Assembly (NCBI GenBank): GCA_027365835.1
Contig: DAHXLU010000109.1
Location: 1-64,000 of the forward strand
Source of the DNA: JAJZMA01 sp021850405
GTDB lineage: Bacteria; Chloroflexota; Dormibacteria; Aeolococcales; Aeolococcaceae
Length of the DNA: 64,000 bases
Direction: 5' to 3'
The position numbers were made by a program, and so were the translations under genes. Under the pieces are notes generated by a model that was not told the DNA's origin, did no database searches, and saw nothing but the letters and a program-made list of their open reading frames with translations. Below are positions 1 to 8,608 of the stretch, piece after piece (position 1 is the first letter of the stretch; each line of letters begins with the position of its first letter).

Positions 1-894
1 ACCCGCCCTGGCACGAACCCTGTATCACGTTCTCATTCTCAAACAGGAGGTGCCAGCAGAAGAAAATAAATCAGGACAGGTAGTAGCCTAAAATGTCATT
101 TGACCGCCACTCAATTTCAACACGCACTGGGACAACCTCAACGTTAAGCGAGGATGCCCGGGGCTAACTGTTAAGGGACTTTGTCCGGGCGATTCAAAAT
201 AAGTCTGGCTTTCAACAAGCTCTAAGTGGTGCGTTTGATTCATATTAGCGCGCGCAATTTGCTTGCCTTGATGGAATGCGGAACTTTCTCAAGGTGACAT
301 CATCGTGGGAAACGCCTTGATCTACCGCAGCTGCCACGCCAGTGGCAGTGGTTTACAAAAATGAGCCGATCAAGTAGTCCGAATACAGATCGAGCATGTC
401 TCGGTCAATGCTCGATTCCTTTGGGTTTCGTTTCGTCCGCATACTTCGCACCACCGTCACTTCCATCCCGTGCATCAGTATGCCTTGCTTTCACCCTTGG
501 CCTTACTTTGCGTAACATGAGTTAGTTGGTTCCTGTAAGATGATCCTCTGCCGGGCACTTTGCTGAGCTGCCCCCGGCAAGCTTTCTGATCTTGAACCAA
601 GTGTCCCGTATACCCCGGTGAGGTGCCCGGTCATGGGGTGCTAAACGGTACACCCTTTCGCAGGGATGGACTACTGATGGGGCATGTCTCATGGCATGCC
701 GATGCACTACGCTGTCAGGGGCTTCCTGGACTGTGCCATGCGATTTAACCACCCGGCGACGTCGCACGAAATCGCTGGCCATTGACAAGTGGCTATGTGC
801 CCTGGTGTATTTGTGTTCTTTCCTGGTGGCTTTCAAGCCGAGGAGAAAGGCCTACCTGGCCCTGGACAATCCCGGGCCCCTGGAGTAGTAGCTG
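1..894. other. No convincing gene
   Basis: Open frames here are short, run in several directions and have composition unlike the neighbouring genes. No family is recognisable on either strand. The stretch looks less G+C rich than the coding DNA that follows. The only clear structure is a small hairpin at 331-348. It could be intergenic DNA or a badly decayed gene; I cannot tell which. Confidence 0.5.
331..348. terminator. Perfect 7-bp hairpin, terminator-like
   Basis: CTGCCAC at 331-337 pairs with GTGGCAG at 342-348 around a 4-base loop. No T run follows immediately, so a terminator role is a guess. No gene end could be assigned just upstream. Confidence 0.25.
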
Positions 895-1485
895 CTAGCC
901 AGCTGGCTCCTCAAGGGATACGAGCACATCAGTCTCGGGCACAACCTTTTCAACCCTGGTTCCCGGGAGGTGTGTCCGTATGCCAGGTACTGAGGGCGTG
1001 CCAAGCTGCCATCCTTCCAAAAGCAGTTTTTCTGCCTCTCCTGCAGTTGCAACCGTACGTACGGATGCTCCATCAGTGAGTGAGAGGAGCCCAGGCCGTG
1101 CGGCAAAGCCTATGTTTACCCGCCCTCCAGTCCGCAGGTAGAGTGCCATCTTTCCAATGGGCAGCTCCGGGTTCAGTCCGCCCAGCTGAAGCGCTTCTGC
1201 CAGTGGGACCAGGCTTCCTTCCTTTGCCTCCTTGCGCACATTGGCCCGTGCCAGTCTCACCTTCTCCCGCTCTCTCCGGCGCAGTTCGGTTGCCAGGGGA
1301 GCCTTGCGTGCAGCGAGTGCGGAAAGCTGCTCTTCCAGCGGTCGCATCTGGGCGCGCACACTCCCCTCAAGCCCGGCTATCTCGTCGAGCGCCTCCCGCA
1401 GGGCCGCCTCGGGTAGCCCCTGCAGCGTCTCTGGTGACTGGGGTTGCGGCAGCGGCAGTGGCTGTTTCATGTCAGAAGGCACCAC
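895..1485 (-). CDS. Coiled-coil protein of unknown function
   Basis: About 196 residues. After a Pro/Gln-rich N-terminus (residues 6-20) comes a charged, Leu/Arg/Glu-rich stretch (about 25-90) with the heptad look of a coiled coil, then a beta-rich C-terminal half with several Gly turns. I see no signal peptide, membrane segment or catalytic motif. The start is uncertain: GTG at 1485, GTG at 1482 and ATG at 1470 are all possible, and a GGAGGG motif lies just upstream of the GTG codons. The gene is divergent from the enoyl-CoA hydratase gene, with about 100 bases between them to hold both promoters. Codon use looks like that of its neighbours, which supports a real gene. I do not recognise the family. 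Confidence 0.55.
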   Translation of the reverse strand: MVPSDMKQPLPLPQPQSPETLQGLPEAALREALDEIAGLEGSVRAQMRPLEEQLSALAARKAPLATELRRREREKVRLARANVRKEAKEGSLVPLAEALQLGGLNPELPIGKMALYLRTGGRVNIGFAARPGLLSLTDGASVRTVATAGEAEKLLLEGWQLGTPSVPGIRTHLPGTRVEKVVPETDVLVSLEEPAG

Positions 1486-1583
1486 GTCCCTCCATAAATC
1501 AGGTATAAGCCTATTTGTGGATCTGTGTACTGGTCCCGCTCCTGTTTTTACGCCAGGTTGTCTGGTGGAGGGTTTGTGCCGAG

Positions 1584-2345
1584 ATGTCAGAGTTGATTGG
1601 TTTTGAGAGCAAGGACGGAGTCGTACTCCTCACGATAGACCATCCCAAGGCAAATGCGATCAACCGGGAGGTGATCGAAGGGCTCGGGAGCGGTATGGAC
1701 AGGGCTGTGGCAGAAGGGGCGCACTGCGTACTCGTTACCGGCGCTGGGGAGAAGTTTTTCGCAGCCGGCGCCGACATCTCGGAATTTGGCGGGGCAGGAG
1801 CAGAGATGCTTACGGCTGGCCAGGGGCTTTCCCGCAAGATGGCGGCACTCCCGGTCCCTGTAGTTGCACTGGTGAATGGGATTGCCTATGGCGGGGGGTG
1901 TGAGCTGACCCTTGGCTGCGATCTTCGTATCGCTTCCGCCACCGCCAAATTTGGGCAGCCTGAGATAAAACTCGGGATCATCCCTGGCTGGGGAGGGACC
2001 CAGCGGCTGCCACGGCTTATAGGCAGGGGCAGGGCAATGATTATGCTGCTGACCGGGGAGCCCATCGACGCAGCTACTGCCCTGGAATGGGGGCTCGTCT
2101 CACAGGTTGTGGAGCCCGAAAAGTTGCTGGAGGCAGGCTGGGCGCTGGGCAGGCAGCTTGCTGCCATGGCTCCCATGGCAGTCGCTTCGACCAAAGCAGC
2201 AGTCGCTGCTGGGCTGGACGGTGGTCTTGCTGAGGGGCTCTCCGTGGAGGCGGCCCAGTTTGAAACCCTGCTGGCATCTGAGGACGCGAGAGAAGGGATA
2301 ATGGCATTTTTTGAGAAGCGGCAGCCGGTGTGGTCTGGTAAATGA
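1584..2345 (+). CDS. Enoyl-CoA hydratase/isomerase family protein
   Basis: This 253-residue protein has the length and motifs of the crotonase superfamily, which hydrates or isomerises acyl-CoA thioesters in the cytoplasm. Visible motifs are the first oxyanion-hole segment (AAGADISEF, about residue 60), the second glycine-rich oxyanion segment (GIAYGGGCEL, about 100), and the helix carrying a catalytic-type glutamate (PEIKLGIIPGWGGT, about 125). ATG at 1584 was chosen because a GGTGGAGGG motif lies 12 bases upstream and family homology begins right there; the open frame extends further upstream with unlike sequence. Its stop overlaps the next start by four bases (ATGA), so it is probably cotranslated with the Fe-S reductase, suggesting fatty-acid or other acyl-CoA oxidation. 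Substrate is unknown. Confidence 0.9.
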   Translation: MSELIGFESKDGVVLLTIDHPKANAINREVIEGLGSGMDRAVAEGAHCVLVTGAGEKFFAAGADISEFGGAGAEMLTAGQGLSRKMAALPVPVVALVNGIAYGGGCELTLGCDLRIASATAKFGQPEIKLGIIPGWGGTQRLPRLIGRGRAMIMLLTGEPIDAATALEWGLVSQVVEPEKLLEAGWALGRQLAAMAPMAVASTKAAVAAGLDGGLAEGLSVEAAQFETLLASEDAREGIMAFFEKRQPVWSGK

Positions 2346-4648
2346 CCGCAGTCCTGAGCCCGGTTGCGCTCCTGCTGCTGGTAGGAGCGAGCGGCTTTTT
2401 TACCATCAGGCGCTGGGTACAGCTTTTTTCCGTGATGAGGGCAGGCGCACCTGCCCGACGGTTTGACCATATCGGGCAGCGGCTCAAGGGGTTTGTGGTT
2501 TATGTGCTGGGACAGGGACGCCTGCTCCGCTGGCCGTTCTCAGGAATCCTGCATGTCTTTATTTTCTGGGGTTTTGTCGTTCTGCTGACAGCAATAGCCC
2601 AGGCTGTGGTTGAAGGTCTCTGGCTTGGTTTCCAGTTCAATCTGGTTCCTGGTGCGCCAGCAATCGCCATGATGCAGGACATCTTCTGCGTGCTGGTGCT
2701 CACCGGAGTGGCACTCGCACTGGTGAACCGGCTGCTCTTCCACCCACTTCGGTTCCGGGGCAGTCATGAGGGAGATGCGCTTCTCATCCTTGCATGGATT
2801 GCTGCTCTCGTAAGCATGATGGAGCTGAACTACGCAACCCGGATAGCGCAGGGAAGTGCCGCTGCCATGGGTGCGTGGAGGCCATTTGCCTCTGCGCTTG
2901 CCGCATTGTTCTATCCCCTCGGCGCCGGTAGCACCGCACTAATGGTGTTGCATGGCATCTTTTTCTGGGCCCATCTTGTGCTTGTGTTCTCGTTTCTCGT
3001 TTATCTTGGCTACAGTAAGCACCTGCACATAATTACCGCCGCACCCAACGTCTTCTTCCGGAATCTGGAACCCAAGGGAGCACTGCCGACCCTGGATCTG
3101 GAAGCAGAGGGGCTGGAACAGTTTGGTACAGGAAGCCTTTCCGGCTTTTCCTGGAAGGACACACTGGATCTCTATACCTGCACCGAGTGCGGACGGTGTC
3201 AGACCCATTGTCCAGCGTTCAACACGGGAAAGCCCCTTTCTCCCAAGACCCTCATCACAGACCTGCGGGATGCAACGTACGAACAGATGGCAGGAGGGCC
3301 AGGACATGCAACGCATCACGCCAGGTCCCTGGACGAGCTTGCCGGGCCGGAGGAATCTGGGACAGCCGTCTCGCCCGCTGGCGAGACGCAAGTACCTGCT
3401 GTCATGTGGGTCGCAGCCAGGGATGGAGGGGAACCTGTCCCTGGAGCCTTCCAGCCTTCCTGGCTCTCTCCGCAGGAAGTTACCTCTGCCCTTTCGGCCA
3501 GTCCTGGGCAGCGCCCACTCCTGGGCGGTGCAATAAGCGAGGACACCCTCTGGTCGTGCACTACCTGTGGTGCCTGCATGGAGGAGTGCCCGGTTCTTAT
3601 TGAACATGTGCCCAAGATAATTGCGATGCGGCGCAGCCTGGTGCTGGACGAGGGCAGGATGCCCAAGGGGGCTGAGACAGCCCTGCGCAACATTGAGAGT
3701 GCAGGTAATCCGTACGGCCTCTCCCAGAACAGCCGGCTGCAGTGGACAGAGGGGCTAGAGGTGCGCACGGCTGCTAACCATCCGGGGGCTGAGTATCTCT
3801 ACTGGGTGGGGTGCGCTGCATCGTATGACGAGCGTGCCCGTATCATAGCCCGCTCCCTGGTCAGGATCCTGAATGCAGCTGGCGTTGACTACAGCGTCCT
3901 TGGCACGGAGGAGCGGTGTACCGGAGATCCTGCTCGCAGGATTGGGAATGAATACCTGTTCCAGGAACAGGCCAAATCCAATGTAGCTGTGCTGGGAAAG
4001 CATGCAGTCAGGAAGGTCATCGCTACCTGCCCCCACTGCTTTAATACACTCTCCAATGAGTACGGTGAGTTTGGTGGGAATTACGAGGTGATTCACCACA
4101 CTGAACTGATAACCCAGCTGCTCCGGGAGGGGCGGCTAAAGCTGCGGCAGGACGGGGCGGAGCGGAGTATCACCTACCACGACTCCTGCTATCTCGGCCG
4201 CTGGAATGACATCTTTGCGCCACCGCGCACCATCCTGGAACAGATCCCGGGTCTCCAGCTGCTGGAGATGAAGCGCAACCGGAATGAGGGGATGTGCTGC
4301 GGAGCGGGAGGGGGGCGGATGTGGATGGAGGAGTCCAAACCAAGGGTGAACCATGAGAGGGTTGCCCAGGCGGCAGAGACTGGCGCTGCCGGCGTTGCCA
4401 CGGCCTGCCCATTCTGTCTCACGATGTTTGATGAGGGTATATCTGCGCGCGGAGAGAAACTCACCGTGGACGATATCGCTGTTTATGTCGCCGAGGCGCT
4501 TGAGCCTGCCCCCGGGGATGAAGGAGGGGCCGCGACAGCAGGGGCAAGGGCAGGGAGCGGCAGCCAGGGAGTGGAAAAACCTGAGCCAGAGGTTCAGAAT
4601 GGTGAGGACGATCCAGTTAGCCCCGAAGAATCTGAACGGGGTAATTGA
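2342..4648 (+). CDS. Membrane-anchored Fe-S oxidoreductase (heterodisulfide-reductase-like, CCG domains)
   Basis: The 768-residue protein has about five membrane helices in the first 225 residues. Two 4Fe-4S motifs follow, CxxCxxCxxxCP starting at Cys280 and again near residue 406. Two cysteine-rich CCG domains then carry clusters such as ATCPHCFN and GMCCGAGGG with ACPFC. This is the layout of the large iron-sulfur reductases of actinobacteria and Chloroflexi, fusing a quinone-side membrane domain to HdrD/GlpC-like domains. The likely role is passing electrons between a flavoprotein donor, for example from acyl-CoA oxidation, and the quinone pool. Translational coupling to the enoyl-CoA hydratase supports that. 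The last 50 residues are Gly/Glu/Ala-rich and probably disordered. Real partner and substrate cannot be read from sequence. Confidence 0.85.
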   Translation: MTAVLSPVALLLLVGASGFFTIRRWVQLFSVMRAGAPARRFDHIGQRLKGFVVYVLGQGRLLRWPFSGILHVFIFWGFVVLLTAIAQAVVEGLWLGFQFNLVPGAPAIAMMQDIFCVLVLTGVALALVNRLLFHPLRFRGSHEGDALLILAWIAALVSMMELNYATRIAQGSAAAMGAWRPFASALAALFYPLGAGSTALMVLHGIFFWAHLVLVFSFLVYLGYSKHLHIITAAPNVFFRNLEPKGALPTLDLEAEGLEQFGTGSLSGFSWKDTLDLYTCTECGRCQTHCPAFNTGKPLSPKTLITDLRDATYEQMAGGPGHATHHARSLDELAGPEESGTAVSPAGETQVPAVMWVAARDGGEPVPGAFQPSWLSPQEVTSALSASPGQRPLLGGAISEDTLWSCTTCGACMEECPVLIEHVPKIIAMRRSLVLDEGRMPKGAETALRNIESAGNPYGLSQNSRLQWTEGLEVRTAANHPGAEYLYWVGCAASYDERARIIARSLVRILNAAGVDYSVLGTEERCTGDPARRIGNEYLFQEQAKSNVAVLGKHAVRKVIATCPHCFNTLSNEYGEFGGNYEVIHHTELITQLLREGRLKLRQDGAERSITYHDSCYLGRWNDIFAPPRTILEQIPGLQLLEMKRNRNEGMCCGAGGGRMWMEESKPRVNHERVAQAAETGAAGVATACPFCLTMFDEGISARGEKLTVDDIAVYVAEALEPAPGDEGGAATAGARAGSGSQGVEKPEPEVQNGEDDPVSPEESERGN

Positions 4649-4665
4649 GAGGAGCAGTAGGCAAG

Positions 4666-5631
4666 ATGGGTGCTGGTTTCTGGCCATGGGGAAGGCGCAG
4701 CCGTAGTGTCGAGCTTCCCGGGCGGTTGCTGCCCAGCACCATAGCTCCGCTCCCAGATCACCTGGCGCCCCGTTTTCTCCGTATGGAAGGCATGCGGATC
4801 CGGTATCTGGATGTAGGTAGCGGTCCTGCGGTGATTCTGCTTCACGGCATGGGCCATGACCTGCTTGGGTGGCGCTATAACATCATGCCACTGGTACGGG
4901 CAGGGTTTCGCGCGATAGCTCTGGATCTGCCCGGCTTTGGCATGTCGGATGCACCTGCCAGCGTGGAGCCTGAAGCCTACCAGCAGTTTGTGCTCTCCTG
5001 GATGGACATGCACTGTCTTCCGGCAGCATCACTGGTAGGCAATTCCATGGGAGGGGCGCTCGCAGCCAACATTGCTTCGGCGGCCCCTGATCGTGTCAGC
5101 CACCTGCTGCTGGTGTCGCCAGCTGGCTTTGGGCGGGAACTGGCATGGTGGTTCCGGCTGCTCGGGGTGGACTTTCTGGCGCCAATACTCCCACGTGTAA
5201 GTCGTCTGGGCGTCCGGCAGTTCCTGGGCCAGGTGTATGCGGACCGAAAGCTGATTGATGAGACTGAGGTGGAGCGGCTGTATCAGGAAGCGCAGCGTCC
5301 GGAAGTGTCTGACACTCTGCGCCGCATGGGGAAGATGACACTTGGTGTTGGGGGGGTCCGGCCGGATTATCTGATCGCGGACGAAGCAGCCAGCCAGATT
5401 CGTGCAACCACCCTTGTTGTGTGGGGGACAAAAGACAGGATATTGCCAGTCAAGCATTCGGGGCGTGCTGCTGCGCTAATTCCTGATGCAGAGCTGGAGT
5501 TGCTGCCTGGGATAGGGCATTGTCCCCAGATGGAAGCTGCTGAGCAGTTTAACCAGCGTCTTATTGCTCATCTGGCACGTCCAGGGTTTGCTGCCCGTAC
5601 ACGCGAGAGGGAGAAGAGCGGCGCCGCATAG
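4666..5631 (+). CDS. Alpha/beta-hydrolase fold protein
   Basis: A 321-residue alpha/beta hydrolase. The oxyanion HG motif (LLHGMGHD) occurs near residue 60, the nucleophile elbow GNSMGG near 125, the acidic residue in WGTKDRILP near 260, and the catalytic histidine in GIGHCPQ near 285, so the catalytic triad is complete. Such enzymes are esterases, lipases, C-C hydrolases or dehalogenases; the sequence does not decide which. ATG at 4666 was preferred over the in-frame TTG at 4645 because AGAGGAG lies about 12 bases upstream of the ATG. It begins 17 bases after the Fe-S reductase stop and probably belongs to the same operon. A strong GC hairpin follows immediately after the stop. Confidence 0.85.
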   Translation: MGAGFWPWGRRSRSVELPGRLLPSTIAPLPDHLAPRFLRMEGMRIRYLDVGSGPAVILLHGMGHDLLGWRYNIMPLVRAGFRAIALDLPGFGMSDAPASVEPEAYQQFVLSWMDMHCLPAASLVGNSMGGALAANIASAAPDRVSHLLLVSPAGFGRELAWWFRLLGVDFLAPILPRVSRLGVRQFLGQVYADRKLIDETEVERLYQEAQRPEVSDTLRRMGKMTLGVGGVRPDYLIADEAASQIRATTLVVWGTKDRILPVKHSGRAAALIPDAELELLPGIGHCPQMEAAEQFNQRLIAHLARPGFAARTREREKSGAA

Positions 5632-5659
5632 CTGCCCGGGGCCGGCCCAAGCCGGGCAG
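5632..5659 (+). terminator. GC hairpin directly after the hydrolase gene
   Basis: CTGCCCGG at 5632-5639 pairs perfectly with CCGGGCAG at 5652-5659; the loop contains a further GGCCGGCC palindrome. No T tract follows. Position immediately after a stop codon at the end of a three-gene run suggests a transcript end or an RNA-stabilising hairpin. Confidence 0.45.
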
Positions 5660-5759
5660 GGTGTATATGGGGCCAGGCCATCGTGTCGGAAAGCGACCTC
5701 TTGTCAGACTGTCTGCCGCATGTCCGTCGACTTTGCGTACGGTTATCACTGTGCAGGTT

Positions 5760-5879
5760 ATGGCTAATGCTTTGAAAGCGAAAGCTTTGGCAGTAGTCAG
5801 GTATCGTTCCCAGGAATTGCTTTTCCGCGTGCTCTCTGATCCACATACCACTGACGAGGAGCGTCTTTCGTTAGCTTAG
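5760..5879 (+). pseudogene. Probable N-terminal piece of a frame-broken repeat protein
   Basis: ATG at 5760 opens a 39-residue frame that ends at a TAG at 5877-5879. The next frame over, shifted by minus one base, is open from 5855 and continues in the same Ala/Arg/Asp-rich helical style without a usable early start codon. Joining the two at about 5877 would give one continuous helical-repeat protein. This may be a true mutation or a sequence error. No slippery heptamer for programmed frameshifting is visible. Confidence 0.4.
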
Positions 5880-5968
5880 ATAGCAGGGAGGCAGTTCGTG
5901 AGGCCGCTGCGCGCGATGCCCGGTCGGACCAGACCCGGCTTGTCTTCTTTCGCGACCCGAACGCTGCA

Positions 5969-6343
5969 GTGCGGGCCGCTGCAATCCGTTATGCAAAAGA
6001 CGACAGGTACCGGCTCATGGCACGGGATGACCAGAGTGAGCGCGTGCGGGTGGCTGCGGTCCTATACGCCACATCAGATGCAACACGGATGGCGTTTCGG
6101 CACGACCGTAGTGAAGCAGTTCTGGCCGCAGCGGCCCTTTATGCCAAATCAGACCCTGTCTGGCTGGATTTTTTCCATCACCCAGCTCCACGGGTTCGCG
6201 CTGCAGCCATTGGGGGTGTGCGGTCAATCATCCTGCTAAGAGGTGCGCTTCGGGGCGAGTCCGATGCCAGCACCAGGAGCATGCTGGAGAAAAGGATCAT
6301 GACGCTGGGCAGTCGCCAGGCACTCACTCCCGGTCTCGGGTAG
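5969..6343 (+). CDS. HEAT/LRV-like helical-repeat protein (5' end uncertain)
   Basis: From the GTG at 5969 this gives 124 residues. The frame is open upstream to 5855, so the natural protein is probably longer. The sequence repeats a unit of roughly 22-24 residues: an Arg/Ala-rich helix (VRAAAIRYA, VRVAAVLYA, VLAAAALYA, VRAAAIGGV) followed by a short Asp-rich turn. That is the pattern of HEAT-like or leucine-rich-variant repeats, which usually mediate protein binding. Catalytic residues are absent. No ribosome binding site fits the GTG. Its first part probably lies in another frame at 5760-5879. Confidence 0.5.
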   Translation: MRAAAIRYAKDDRYRLMARDDQSERVRVAAVLYATSDATRMAFRHDRSEAVLAAAALYAKSDPVWLDFFHHPAPRVRAAAIGGVRSIILLRGALRGESDASTRSMLEKRIMTLGSRQALTPGLG

Positions 6344-6519
6344 GGCTCACAATTACACCTGCCGGACCGCGGATCGGTAAGAATTTAGCCTGAGGGAATC
6401 TGTGTGCTTGTGGAGCACCTTGACATAGTGGTAGGCTCGGTCTCTGCTGGCGCTGCTATGGCTCGCCAGGAAATCTATCGCGTTCTGCTTTTTTTGAGAG
6501 TTCAGGGAGAACCAGTCAA

Positions 6520-7077
6520 GTGGCATCGACAGACTATGCCAACCGGTTGAGGGAGTATCGCAAGCTTCTGCGCCTTTGCGAGTCTTCTACCGCTGTTGGC
6601 AGCAAGCGCACTCCGGTGCTCGTACGGCATCCTGCTGGGAGGGGTTGGTACCCTACCCTGCTGCTAAGCAGGACCGTTGGATGGGGTGGCAAGGTGAACG
6701 TGCTGGCGTTTAATATCCCGGCGGTTACAATTGCTAAAGGGTTTGTTGGCGAGCCTGCCGAGCCGGGCTACCCAGAGGTTTGGGTGAACCAGGTGGAACA
6801 GTGTAATGTGCGCGTGCTTCCCCGCCGCCTCCCAGAGCTTGAGCGGTTGCTGGCGGCTGTGGATGCATACTGTCCACAGCGCTATCCTTCCAGTTCCCAG
6901 GCGACAGAGATGCATAGTGCGCTTGGGGGCTGGAGAAAATCGATGTGGGATCTGTCCGGGATCGTACAGGGGGAGGCCCCATGCGCCTATCTGGCGCTGG
7001 CCAGGCGCCTGCCTGTCCTGAACCTTCCCGGGAGAGGGCTTTTTTTTGGAAGGCATGCGGCAATGGAGCTGGAGTAG
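6520..7077 (+). CDS. Tandem paralogue 1 of 3, unknown family
   Basis: This 185-residue protein begins ASTDYANRLREYRKLL from a GTG start, with CAGGGAGAA about ten bases upstream. It shares its whole length with the two following genes: an N-terminal helix; a conserved KRTPVLVR..GRGWYPTLL strand; a variable middle; a conserved PELERLLAAVDAYCP segment near residue 110; and a LPVLNL segment near the C-terminus. No signal peptide, membrane span or known catalytic motif is visible, so it is probably cytoplasmic. This copy is the most diverged of the three, and its N-terminal part has a different middle loop. I do not recognise the family. Confidence 0.7.
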   Translation: MASTDYANRLREYRKLLRLCESSTAVGSKRTPVLVRHPAGRGWYPTLLLSRTVGWGGKVNVLAFNIPAVTIAKGFVGEPAEPGYPEVWVNQVEQCNVRVLPRRLPELERLLAAVDAYCPQRYPSSSQATEMHSALGGWRKSMWDLSGIVQGEAPCAYLALARRLPVLNLPGRGLFFGRHAAMELE

Positions 7078-7125
7078 ACACTGTTGCAGATGCGGTAGCC
7101 AATCCGCGGAGGGAGAGTTAGCCAA

Positions 7126-7686
7126 GTGGCATCGACCGATTATGTCAACCGGATGCGGGAGTACCGGAAGCTCTTGAGCCTCTGCGGTTCTCCTACTGCT
7201 GTCAGCAGCAAGCGCACTCCTGTGCTGGTGCGGGACCCACTGGGAAAAAGCTGGTATCCGACGCTTCTTGTCAGCCAGTATGCGGGACTTGACCACAAGG
7301 TGAATGTCCTGCAGCTTGACACGAGCCACACATGGATTGACGTTGGACTATTCGGGCCCCTCCCACCTGAGAGAGGCTATCCTGAGGTGTCGGTGAGCAG
7401 GGTTGACCAGGATGATGTGCGCCTGCTGCCGCATCGTCCGCCGGAGCTGGAAAAATTGCTGGCGGCGGTGGATGCCTACTGTCCAAAGATTGCTCCTGCG
7501 AGCGCCGATGAGCAGGCACTCCAGCACGCCCTCACAGCACACTGGCGTGCGAGATGGGAGGGGCTTTCATTGCTGTTGCGAAAAGGTCGATCCCCCAATG
7601 CCAGGCTCGCTGCCGAGCTGCCCGTCCTCAACCTTGCAACCCGCTGGAGTTTCCTGGGCCGGCGCGCAGAGAGAGTGCTGGAGTAG
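7126..7686 (+). CDS. Tandem paralogue 2 of 3, unknown family
   Basis: The 186-residue product starts with GTG at 7126, with GGAGGGAGAG about ten bases upstream. It follows paralogue 1 by 48 bases in the same direction. Its N-terminus (ASTDYVNRMREYRKLL), the RTPVLVRDP..SWYPTLLVSQYAGLDHKVNVL segment and the central PELEKLLAAVDAYCPKIAPASADE segment are nearly the same as in paralogue 3. The DNA of the last segment is almost identical to that copy, so the duplication looks recent or homogenised by gene conversion. A single Cys in AVDAYCP is conserved in all three copies. Function unknown. Confidence 0.7.
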   Translation: MASTDYVNRMREYRKLLSLCGSPTAVSSKRTPVLVRDPLGKSWYPTLLVSQYAGLDHKVNVLQLDTSHTWIDVGLFGPLPPERGYPEVSVSRVDQDDVRLLPHRPPELEKLLAAVDAYCPKIAPASADEQALQHALTAHWRARWEGLSLLLRKGRSPNARLAAELPVLNLATRWSFLGRRAERVLE

Positions 7687-7921
7687 TAGGGGCACAGAAG
7701 TGGGCCCCTGGCTGCACACCCTGGTCTGCCAGTGTGGTCTGTTGGTCTGCCCTGTTACTTCTCCTGGTTCGTCACCCCTGTGCCACAGGGAGAAAAGGGC
7801 GGCATAGCCTGAACAACCAGTCGGCGGAAAGCTCCCGCCCTGGCATGCCGCGCCGTTGCTTGTGGAGCTGGAGTTGCTTCCGGTAGAGTGATGTGTCCAA
7901 GTCTGTTACGAGGAGAGTGCT

Positions 7922-8485
7922 GTGGCGTCCACCGATTATGTCAACCGGATGTGGGAGTACCGGAAGCTCCTGCGCCTCTGCGGCTCTACTACTGCTGCCA
8001 GCACCAGGCGCACTCCAGTGCTGGTGCGGGACCCAGCGGGAAGAGGCTGGTATCCCACCATCTTGCTCAGCCAGTATGCGGGACTAGACCACGGGGTGAA
8101 TGTCCTGCGGCTGGACAGGCCCCAGGTCTGGATTACCAAGGGATTGTTTGGGCCCGAGCCGCATGACCGGGGCAATCCTGAAGTGTCGGTGAGCAGGGTA
8201 GACCAGGGGGATGTACGCTTGCTGCCGCAGCGTCCGCCGGAGCTGGAAAAATTGCTGGCGGCAGTGGATGCCTACTGTCCAAAGATTGCTCCTGCGAGCG
8301 CCGATGAGGAGGCACTCCTGAGTGCCCTCACAGCAAGCTGGTGGGCCAGGTGGGGGGAGCCACTTTTCCCGCTTCGTGGACAGGCTCAGTCTCCCAATTC
8401 CATACTAGCTGCCAAGCTTCCTGTACTCAACCTTCCCACACGCTGGAGCGTCCTGCGCCAGCGCGCTGGGAGAGCGCTGGAGTAG
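7922..8485 (+). CDS. Tandem paralogue 3 of 3, unknown family
   Basis: This 187-residue protein uses a GTG start at 7922, with ACGAGGAGAG about seven bases upstream. It is closest to paralogue 2 and shares all the same blocks: ASTDYVNRM, RTPVLVRDPAGRGWYPT, QYAGLDHGVNVLRLD, PELEKLLAAVDAYCPKIAPASADE and LPVLNLPTRWSVL. It is separated from paralogue 2 by about 235 bases without a gene, so it may have its own promoter. The variable stretches lie around residues 70-90 and 125-160, a pattern seen where paralogues keep one fold but bind different partners. No known domain was recognised. Confidence 0.7.
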   Translation: MASTDYVNRMWEYRKLLRLCGSTTAASTRRTPVLVRDPAGRGWYPTILLSQYAGLDHGVNVLRLDRPQVWITKGLFGPEPHDRGNPEVSVSRVDQGDVRLLPQRPPELEKLLAAVDAYCPKIAPASADEEALLSALTASWWARWGEPLFPLRGQAQSPNSILAAKLPVLNLPTRWSVLRQRAGRALE

Positions 8486-8608
8486 CAGAGTCAAGCGGGG
8501 TTAGCCTGGTTGGGCTTTGGATCCGCCAGAGCTCCCCACGGTAAAGATCGCTCGCCTGCTCGTTGGTGTAGTGGCCGCGTACGTTGCGGGCCCAGCTGTG
8601 TTTGACCC

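Noticed and set aside
522..888. Short frames on both strands near the start of the window
   Set aside because: Basic, low-quality sequence with no start signals and no recognisable domain.
2939..3607. 222-residue open frame on the minus strand within the Fe-S reductase gene
   Set aside because: It is the shadow of a gene with clear Fe-S and CCG motifs on the plus strand; composition is unlikely and no family fits.
5852..5885. Programmed frameshift in the repeat-protein gene
   Set aside because: No slippery heptamer is present, so mutation or sequence error is the simpler explanation.
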